Assembly (NCBI GenBank): GCA_022844225.1
Contig: JALHMC010000019.1
Location: forward strand, 1 to 64,000
Length of the DNA: 64,000 bases
Reading direction: 5' to 3'
Source: Hyphomicrobiaceae bacterium
GTDB lineage: Bacteria; Pseudomonadota; Alphaproteobacteria; Rhizobiales; Hyphomicrobiaceae
Both the position numbers and the translations under genes were made by a program. This document shows, piece by piece, positions 56,790-64,000 of the stretch. Under the pieces are notes generated by a model that had not been told where the DNA came from, made no database searches, and worked only from the letters and a program-made list of their open reading frames with translations. Each line of letters opens with the position of its first letter. Position 1 is the stretch's first letter.

Positions 56790-56966
56790 AAAAACTGTTA
56801 CGATCACGCGATTGCAACCAAATCGCATTTGACTCGTTTTTCCGCCGCTCTAAATGATCCGCCGCCGGGACCGAGTGGGGTCCTCGCCGCAGTTGAACGG
56901 TTGGGCCCATTTGGCAACCCCACCGGCAAGGCTTCGGCTCATCCTTCGGGAGACTTCTCGTCCATC

Positions 56967-58922
56967 ATGGCCATCGCTTCCAAGCCGAAGCGTCCGCGCC
57001 GGACGCCGCCCGCACGCTCCTGTCTCGGCCCTGTCGCCGATCTCGAGTCCCATCTCCCTTCAGAGTGGTGGCGCAAGCTCTTCAACGCGCTCTACGTCAA
57101 GACCGACGGCGACGTCGTCGAGAACGCCGAGAACACGCGGCGCGACGTGGATTTCATCGTGTCGGCCGCGGCCGTGCAGCCGCACAGCCAGATCCTCGAT
57201 CTGTGCTGCGGGCAAGGGCGGCACTGCCTGGAGCTGGCGCGCCGAGGCTTCCGCAACGTTACGGGTGTCGACCGCTCGCGGTATCTCGTGCGGTTGGCGC
57301 GCAAGCGGGCGCAGGCGGAGGGGCTGCAGGTCGTCTTCAAGGAGGGCGATGCACGCAATCCACGGCTCAACGAGGCGAGCTACGACTGCGTTGCAATCAT
57401 GGGCAACTCGTTCGGCTACTTCTCGAACCAGCAGGACGACGAGAAGGTGCTCACGACGGTCGGCAAGCTGCTCCGGCCGTCCGGCCAGGTCGTGCTCGAC
57501 ATCACCGACGGCGGCTATATGGCCGAGCACTTCGACCGGCGTTCATGGGAGTGGATCGACGAGCACCATTTCGTCTGCCGCGAACGTACGATCAGCCAGG
57601 ACAAGCAACGCCTGATCAGCCGCGAGGTCATCGTCAACGACGAGACCGGTGTGATCGCGGACCAATTCTACGCGGAGCGGCTTTACACGCGAGCGAGCAT
57701 CACGAAGCTCCTCGAGAAGTGCGGCTTCCGCAACATCCGCCATCACGGCACGACCGAGGCCCTGTCGGATCGCGACCAGGATCTCGGCATGATGGCCCGG
57801 CGGCTTCTTCTCTCCGCCGACGCACCGCAGCTCCCGGCACGCAAACCACGCGGCAAGCTGAGGCAGATCGATCTCACCGTCGTGATGGGTGATCCGCGGC
57901 TTCCGGACACGGTGAAACTCAACGGCCAGTTCAACGACGAGGATCACGAGACGATCCGTCGCCTCAAAGACGCGCTGGCGGAGCTGCCCAACTACAAAGT
58001 CCGTTATCTCGACAATCACGCGACCCTCGACCGCGATTTGTCGGAACTCAAGACGGACCTCGTGCTGAACCTCTGCGACGAGGGATTCAACAACGATCCC
58101 CTCAAGGAGCTGCACGTTCCGGCGCTGATGGAGATGCTCGAAATCCCATACACCGGAGCGGGGCCGGGTGCGCTCGGGGCCTGCTACGACAAGGGGCTGG
58201 TGCGGGCTGTCGCGCAATCGCTCGACGTGCCGGTGCCGCTGGAAACCTACGTGCGCCCGGGAGACCAGGGTGCAACGCTGCCGAGCGTGTTTCCGGCGCT
58301 GCTCAAGCCTAACACTGGCGACAGCTCGCAGGGCATCACCAAGGACGCCGTGGTCGACAACGAACGCGCGCTGATCGATTACCTGGAGCGACTCAAGGCG
58401 CAGTTCCCGAAGCGTGGCGTGCTGGTGCAGGAGTTCCTGACGGGCGCGGAATACTCCGTCAGCTTGATCGGCAATCCGGACCAGGGCCTCCGCGCTCTAC
58501 CCATTCTCGAAGTCGACTATTCGAGGCTTCAAGAAGGCCTGCCGCGCATTCTCGGCTACGAGTCGAAGTGGGAGCCGGACAGTCCCTACTGGACCCAGGT
58601 GAAGTACCATGAGGCGCATCTGCCGGACCACATCCAGCAGCAGTTGATCGAGAACTCAGCCCGTATGTTCGAGCGGCTGGGCTGCCGGGACTACGCACGG
58701 TTCGACTTCCGCGCGGATGCCAACGGTGAGATCAAGCTGCTCGAGGTCAATCCGAACCCGGGATGGTGCTGGGACGGCAAGCTGAACCTGATGGCGAGCT
58801 TCCAGGGCATGCGCTACGCGGAGTTGCTCGGCCAAATCCTGGCGTCTGCCGAGGAACGCCTGGGGATTCAGGCCAAGCTGCATGCCGCGGCCGCGGCACC
58901 GGCGGCGTCGGTACGAATCTAG
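56967..58922 (+). CDS. fusion protein: N-terminal class I SAM-dependent methyltransferase + C-terminal D-Ala-D-Ala ligase-like ATP-grasp
   Basis: ILDLCCGQGRHCLELARRGFRNVTGVDRS (SAM motif I) in the N-half; IPYTGAGPGALGACYDKGLVRAVAQSLDVPVP, ALLKPNTGDSSQGI, DYARFDFRADANGEIKLLEVNPNPGW (ATP-grasp) in the C-half; start at MAIASKPK. Confidence 0.9.
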   Translation: MAIASKPKRPRRTPPARSCLGPVADLESHLPSEWWRKLFNALYVKTDGDVVENAENTRRDVDFIVSAAAVQPHSQILDLCCGQGRHCLELARRGFRNVTGVDRSRYLVRLARKRAQAEGLQVVFKEGDARNPRLNEASYDCVAIMGNSFGYFSNQQDDEKVLTTVGKLLRPSGQVVLDITDGGYMAEHFDRRSWEWIDEHHFVCRERTISQDKQRLISREVIVNDETGVIADQFYAERLYTRASITKLLEKCGFRNIRHHGTTEALSDRDQDLGMMARRLLLSADAPQLPARKPRGKLRQIDLTVVMGDPRLPDTVKLNGQFNDEDHETIRRLKDALAELPNYKVRYLDNHATLDRDLSELKTDLVLNLCDEGFNNDPLKELHVPALMEMLEIPYTGAGPGALGACYDKGLVRAVAQSLDVPVPLETYVRPGDQGATLPSVFPALLKPNTGDSSQGITKDAVVDNERALIDYLERLKAQFPKRGVLVQEFLTGAEYSVSLIGNPDQGLRALPILEVDYSRLQEGLPRILGYESKWEPDSPYWTQVKYHEAHLPDHIQQQLIENSARMFERLGCRDYARFDFRADANGEIKLLEVNPNPGWCWDGKLNLMASFQGMRYAELLGQILASAEERLGIQAKLHAAAAAPAASVRI

Positions 58923-58936
58923 AGCGATACGAAAGC

Positions 58937-59812
58937 GTGGGGCCGTCGCAGACATTCCGGCTTCGCGACGGCCGACGGCTCGGTTGGACCAGCTATGGCG
59001 CTGCGGACGGTCGCCCTGTGCTGGCGTTTCACGGGGCGCCGGCCTGCCGGCTGATGTTCGTGCCGGCTGACGAACCAGCCCAACGGCTCGGGCTCCACCT
59101 GATCGCGCCGGATCGTCCCGGTTACGGCCTTTCGGATTCCATGCCGGGCCGGACGCTCGCAGGCTGGGCCGGCGACGTCTCGCAGCTGATGGATCACCTG
59201 GGGATCGACCGCGCGCCGATCGTCGCGATTTCGGGCGGGGGGCCCTACGCGGTCGCATCCGCAGCACAACTCAGCCAGCGCATCGCTGGGCTCGCGTTGG
59301 TGTCTCCGTTGGGTGAAGTCGGTGCCGAGCGATCACGAGCATCGATGACACGGGCGCAGCGTGCGTTCTTCCTCGGATTTCCCCGCCACCCCAATCTGCT
59401 GAGGCGGAGCGCGGCGGCCGGCCGGGCTGCCTTTCTGGCGGCGCCGGAGTTTTCATATGCGGCGTTCCGATCACTGCTGGCCGAGCCCGACCGGGGGGTG
59501 CTCGCTGCGCCCGAGGCCCGCCGCGTTATGATCGACATGACTCGAGAGGCTTTGCGCCACGGCGTCGAGGGGGCGGTGTCTGACATGGCGATCTACGGGC
59601 GGCCGTGGAGCATTGATCCTGGCTCGATCGGCTGTCCTTCGATGTTGTGGCAGGGCACGGCCGATCACATCGTCCCTTCCGAGGCGGCATTCGACCTTGG
59701 GCGTAGATTGTCGGGGTGCGTCGTCCATCGCCTCGAGGGCCATGGGCATTTCTGGGTGCTCGATCACGTGGACGAGGTCATGCGAGCCGTGGCTGGGATG
59801 GCGAAAGCGTAG
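58937..59812 (+). CDS. alpha/beta hydrolase
   Basis: VLAFHGAPACRLMF, APDRPGYGLSD, VAISGGGPYAVASA; GTG start inferred because the ORF upstream overlaps the preceding gene. Confidence 0.88.
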   Translation: MGPSQTFRLRDGRRLGWTSYGAADGRPVLAFHGAPACRLMFVPADEPAQRLGLHLIAPDRPGYGLSDSMPGRTLAGWAGDVSQLMDHLGIDRAPIVAISGGGPYAVASAAQLSQRIAGLALVSPLGEVGAERSRASMTRAQRAFFLGFPRHPNLLRRSAAAGRAAFLAAPEFSYAAFRSLLAEPDRGVLAAPEARRVMIDMTREALRHGVEGAVSDMAIYGRPWSIDPGSIGCPSMLWQGTADHIVPSEAAFDLGRRLSGCVVHRLEGHGHFWVLDHVDEVMRAVAGMAKA

Positions 59813-59831
59813 AGGCCCGCATCCTTCTCTG

Positions 59832-60287
59832 TCACACAGTCGGGCCGCCGGTCATGCCGAAGCGGGACTTGATGCGGTTGAAGAGGCGCTCGCGAACGGC
59901 TCGATAGCTTTCAAGGGTCTGTTCGCGGTTGCCCTGGCCGATCATCATGGAGGCGTCGAATGTGGGCCAATACTCGACGTCGACGGCCATGGTGCGGGTC
60001 AGCTCCAGGGCCTGATGGTGGGCTTCAGGCGAGAGCGTGATGATCAAATCGAACGACGTATCGTGAAGATCGGCCAGGGTGTGAGGCACGTGCTGGGACA
60101 TATCGATGCCGATCTCGTCCATGACGGCACCGACAAACGGATCAGCGTCGCCGGCGCGGACGCCTGCTGATTCGACGTAGACTTGACGGCCGGCCAAGTG
60201 GCGCAGGATCGCGGCGGCCATCGGGGAACGGACGGCATTCATCGTGCACGCGAACAGCACCGATCCCGGCAGCCCGCGCCCAACCAT
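59832..60287 (-). CDS. low-molecular-weight protein-tyrosine-phosphatase-like / arsenate reductase-like protein
   Basis: VLFACTMNAVRSPMA (CX5RS), VEYWPTFDAS; position in the conserved murA-hisD block. Confidence 0.87.
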   Translation of the reverse strand: MVGRGLPGSVLFACTMNAVRSPMAAAILRHLAGRQVYVESAGVRAGDADPFVGAVMDEIGIDMSQHVPHTLADLHDTSFDLIITLSPEAHHQALELTRTMAVDVEYWPTFDASMMIGQGNREQTLESYRAVRERLFNRIKSRFGMTGGPTV

Positions 60288-60293
60288 CCAGAA

Positions 60294-60839
60294 TCATCCT
60301 TTCCAGTGCAGCGCACAGATGAGCGTGAACAAACGGCGGGCCGTGTCGTGGTCGATCTCGACTTTGCCCTTGAGGCGCTCAACGAGCACGCGACTGCCTT
60401 CGTCGTGGAGGCCGCGACGCCCCATGTCGATGGCCTGGATGCGCGAGGGAGGGGCTGTCCTGATGGCCTGATAGTAGCTCTCGCAAACCATGAAATAGTC
60501 CTTAACGATACGGCGGAAGGGCGTCAGCGAGAGCATGTAGGTGACCGGGTTAGCGTTCTCGGCAGCGCCTCGCTCGCTGGCGATTCGCATCACCAACCGG
60601 TCTTCGACCAAGCCAAGATTGAGCGCATAAGGTCCGTCGTCACGTCCTTCCACCACAAAGTGGTTAGCGTCGAGAATGTCGTAGATGGCAACCTCGCGCT
60701 CGTGCTGCACGTTCGGATTCGAACGGCGAATGGAGTCCCGGTCGAGCGTTATGGATACCAGCCGGTTGGTCGCTCCCGTGCCGCTGGATGGCGGCGCTCC
60801 GTCCGTGCCAGACACGGCAGGATCGTCCGGGGTCGTCAT
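60294..60839 (-). CDS. UPF0262 family protein
   Basis: [40 protein letters not shown]; conserved neighbour of hisD. Confidence 0.93.
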   Translation of the reverse strand: MTTPDDPAVSGTDGAPPSSGTGATNRLVSITLDRDSIRRSNPNVQHEREVAIYDILDANHFVVEGRDDGPYALNLGLVEDRLVMRIASERGAAENANPVTYMLSLTPFRRIVKDYFMVCESYYQAIRTAPPSRIQAIDMGRRGLHDEGSRVLVERLKGKVEIDHDTARRLFTLICALHWKG

Positions 60840-62143
60840 CGCGGGCTCCCGTTGCCGAGGCGGATCTCCACCGACCTGCGGTGGGCCTCCAGTCCCTCCG
60901 CGCGGGCGAGCGCCATGGCGGTCGGGCCCAATACCTCGAGCGCATCCCTGCTCAGCGACAGGAGCGAGGTCCGCTTCATGAAGTCGAGCACGCCGAGCCC
61001 CGAGGAGAAGCGGGCGCTTCTAGCGGTGGGCAGAACGTGGTTCGAGCCGGCGATGTAGTCGCCGATCACCTCGGGCGTCATCTTGCCGAGGAAGATCGCG
61101 CCGGCATTGCGGATGCGCGAGGCCAACACCTCGGGATCGGCCGTGGCGATCTCGAGATGCTCGGCGGCGATACGGTCCGCCAGTGGGGGCGCCTCGTCGA
61201 GCGAGCGCAGAATGATTACGGCACCGAAGGTGCGCCAACTTTCCCCCGCAATGGCGGACTTGGGAAGATCGGCAAGCTGACGAACAACGGCGGCCTCCAC
61301 GGCACGAGCCAGATCCTCGTCGTCGGTCATGAGGATGGATTGAGCGGCCGTGTCGTGCTCGGCCTGGGCAAGCAGATCAGCGGCCAACCATTCGGGATCG
61401 TTATCGCGGTCGGCGATGATGAGGACCTCGGAGGGGCCGGCGATTGAGTCGATGCCGACCGTGCCGAAGACCTGTCTCTTGGCCGCTGCGACGTAAGCAT
61501 TGCCGGGACCGACGATTTTGGCAACGGGCGCGATGCTCTGGGTGCCGTAGGCGAGGGCGGCCACGGCCTGTGCGCCGCCGATACGGTAGACTTCGTCGAT
61601 GCCGGCGAGACGGGCCGCTGCGAGAACAAGCGGATTGATCTCGCCGCCCGGAGCGGGCACCACCATGACGATGCGCTCGACGCCCGCGACCTTGGCCGGC
61701 ACGGCGTTCATGAGCACCGAACTCGGGTAGGATGCAAGACCCCCGGGGACATAGAGGCCCACCGACTCGACCGCGGTCCAGCGGTGGCCGAGTTCTGCGC
61801 CTACGGCATCACGCCAGCGCACTTCAGCCTCGGGTTTCTGGCGCTGGTGAGCGGCCAGGATACGGTCACGCGCTATGCCCAGGGCGGTGAGAACCTCCCG
61901 ATCGGAGACGGCGACGGCCGCGTCGATCTCAGCGTCGGTAATGCGAAGGCCGATCCGGGCTAGATCGCAGCGGTCGAAACGCAGGCTCAGCTCGTGCAGT
62001 GCCGCGTCACCGCGTGCCCGCACGTCGGCCACGATGGCGGCAACCGCCGTGACGACGTCCTCGGAGGCTTCCCTCTTCGTCGCCAAGAACCCATTAAATC
62101 CGCTCTCGAACGAGACGTCGTTCGTCCGCAATCTAATCGGCAT
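60836..62143 (-). CDS. hisD: histidinol dehydrogenase
   Basis: [104 protein letters not shown]. Confidence 0.97.
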   Translation of the reverse strand: MPIRLRTNDVSFESGFNGFLATKREASEDVVTAVAAIVADVRARGDAALHELSLRFDRCDLARIGLRITDAEIDAAVAVSDREVLTALGIARDRILAAHQRQKPEAEVRWRDAVGAELGHRWTAVESVGLYVPGGLASYPSSVLMNAVPAKVAGVERIVMVVPAPGGEINPLVLAAARLAGIDEVYRIGGAQAVAALAYGTQSIAPVAKIVGPGNAYVAAAKRQVFGTVGIDSIAGPSEVLIIADRDNDPEWLAADLLAQAEHDTAAQSILMTDDEDLARAVEAAVVRQLADLPKSAIAGESWRTFGAVIILRSLDEAPPLADRIAAEHLEIATADPEVLASRIRNAGAIFLGKMTPEVIGDYIAGSNHVLPTARSARFSSGLGVLDFMKRTSLLSLSRDALEVLGPTAMALARAEGLEAHRRSVEIRLGNGSPR

Positions 62144-62194
62144 CGGATGGCGCGCCTCCAGCGCAGCTTGGTCTTTGCGAACTGATGTGACTTA

Positions 62195-62683
62195 TCAGCC
62201 GGAACGTGGCGACCCGGACTCGTCATCGACCGGGTGTCGGGGACGTGCACGCGCGGCCCAAGACGGGCCGAGGTCCTTCATCTCGGCCTCGAGGCATTCG
62301 ACCTCGAGCCTGATGGCGGCCTGTCCGGCGAACGTCAGCATAACCGTACCAGCCGGGTCTTCTGGTCCGCTCCTCTCGAACGAGAGTGCGAGCAGGACGA
62401 GCACCTCGTCGGTTCGCGCCACGTCGATGCCCGAGAGCTTGGCGCCCAGAACGCGCTCGAAGCGTAACGCCGTCCGTAATCGAGCCATTTCGGGCTCACC
62501 GCGACGAACGCCTTCGTCCGCAGCCGCCACGCGCGCCCAGTCGAAGCGATTCAAGATTGCCGCAAAGCGCTTCTCGCGCGGCAACAGGGCCATATCGCCG
62601 ACCCGCACGACCGCATCCTGCAAATGTGCAGACACGACGTTCAGATCCTCGTTATCGAAGGCTATGAGATGGAGTTTGGTCAT
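62195..62683 (-). CDS. DUF2948 family protein
   Basis: MTKLHLIAFDNEDLNVVSAHLQDAVVRVGDMALLPREKRFAAILNRFDW; start trimmed from a 426-aa read-through ORF. Confidence 0.9.
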   Translation of the reverse strand: MTKLHLIAFDNEDLNVVSAHLQDAVVRVGDMALLPREKRFAAILNRFDWARVAAADEGVRRGEPEMARLRTALRFERVLGAKLSGIDVARTDEVLVLLALSFERSGPEDPAGTVMLTFAGQAAIRLEVECLEAEMKDLGPSWAARARPRHPVDDESGSPRSG

Positions 62684-62772
62684 GATCGCCGATGCCCAAC
62701 AGGGCGAAGGTTCTAAGCTTGTTCCGCTCCACTGATATAAGCGGTGCAGCATGGGCGCAACAGGCGTGGAGC

Positions 62773-63687
62773 CTAGGGGCGCCTGGAAGCCAGCCATACG
62801 CCGGTCAGGATGAACGCAAAGCCGGCGAGATGGTAGACCTCGATGCGCTCGCCGAGAGCCACGCCGGCGATCAGGGCGCTGTAGAGCGGAATGAGGTGCA
62901 GGAAGACGCCTGCGCGTCCGGAGCCCAGCAACTCGACGCCACGACTCCATGCAGCGTAGGCCAGAAGACTTGGAAACAATGACACGTAGGCCAAAGCGAC
63001 CAGCGACCCGGGGGTCAAGCGCAGGACGACGCCCGAGAGGTGTTCTGCCAGCCAGAACGGCATCGTGGCGAGCGCGGAGATGGTCGCCAGCAGGAAGGTG
63101 AACGACACCCAGTGCATTGTGCCGCGCTTGCGCAGCGACGCCGAGTAGATAGCCCACAACCCCATATTGAACAGGATGACGAGGTCGCCGGCATTGAAAC
63201 CCAGGCTTGAGATCGCCTCCGGCCGCCCCTTGGTGATGATGGCGAGCACCCCGACGAACGACACGGCGATTCCGATGGCTTGGAGAGCACCGACCCGATC
63301 GGAGAAGAGCGCCCACCCCGCCGCGACGATGAAGACCGGCGCGACGGAGTTCAAGACCGAAACATTCAGCGCGGTCGTGTAGGTGAGGCCCACGTACTGC
63401 AACGTGCCGAATACGGCGCCGCCGATCAGTGAGAGCACCAGGATCGTCGGCCAGGTCCGCTTGATCTCGGGCCAATCGCGGCGAAGATGGGGCCCCGCGA
63501 ACGGGGCCAGGATCAGCGCAGGCACAATCCAGCGGATGCTTCCCGTCGCCAGTGGCGGAACTTCGCCGGCAATGGCGCGCCCGACGATGTGGTTACCGGA
63601 CCAGCATAGCGCGGCGAATGCCGCGAAGAGCGAGGCGACCAGCGGTGCACGACCATCCGGCCGCGCCGGTGCCTCGACTTTCGACAC
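62773..63687 (-). CDS. EamA/DMT family transporter
   Basis: Ten-TM pattern; FAALCWSGNHIVGRAIAGEVPPLATGSIRWIVP; second repeat AYVSLFPSLLAYAAWSRGVELLG; GTG start proposed. Confidence 0.9.
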   Translation of the reverse strand: MSKVEAPARPDGRAPLVASLFAAFAALCWSGNHIVGRAIAGEVPPLATGSIRWIVPALILAPFAGPHLRRDWPEIKRTWPTILVLSLIGGAVFGTLQYVGLTYTTALNVSVLNSVAPVFIVAAGWALFSDRVGALQAIGIAVSFVGVLAIITKGRPEAISSLGFNAGDLVILFNMGLWAIYSASLRKRGTMHWVSFTFLLATISALATMPFWLAEHLSGVVLRLTPGSLVALAYVSLFPSLLAYAAWSRGVELLGSGRAGVFLHLIPLYSALIAGVALGERIEVYHLAGFAFILTGVWLASRRP

Positions 63688-63697
63688 GAGAAATCCT

Positions 63698-64000
<303 letters not shown>

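Noticed and set aside
62195-63475. 426-aa minus-strand ORF
   Set aside because: N-terminal part is an out-of-frame reading of the EamA transporter; only the DUF2948 portion (from 62683) is real

Overview
High-GC alphaproteobacterial chromosomal window, probably Hyphomicrobiales-like (inferred from the EipB/DUF1849, UPF0262, phasin and murA-DUF2948-hisD-UPF0262-LMW phosphatase context). Most of it is metabolic and housekeeping genes: leuB, hisD, purN, galE, murA (partial), a YgiQ-type radical SAM protein, an RsmB/NOP methyltransferase, TerC, RidA, GDPD, EipB, two FMO/BVMO-type monooxygenases, and a six-gene catabolic run at 13.7-19.9 kb. I saw no convincing rRNA, tRNA, CRISPR array, transposase or phage gene. 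The most notable region is a co-directional minus-strand block at 19.9-29.7 kb, flanked by plus-strand metabolic genes. It encodes an Alg44-like PilZ-HlyD protein, an Alg8-like GT2 polysaccharide synthase, an AlgD-like GDP-mannose/UDP-glucose dehydrogenase, two RTX (Ca-binding nonapeptide) proteins with a shared C-terminal module, and a membrane-anchored PL14/alginate-lyase-like protein. It looks like a reduced, possibly c-di-GMP-controlled alginate-type exopolysaccharide locus without the canonical algK/E/G/X/I/J/F genes. Other points of interest are an internally duplicated protein of unknown function, a methyltransferase/ATP-grasp fusion, an HU protein with a histone-H1-like Lys/Ala tail, and tandem PhaR-box-like motifs upstream of a phasin gene. 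All family calls come from reading the translated sequences; no database searches were run.
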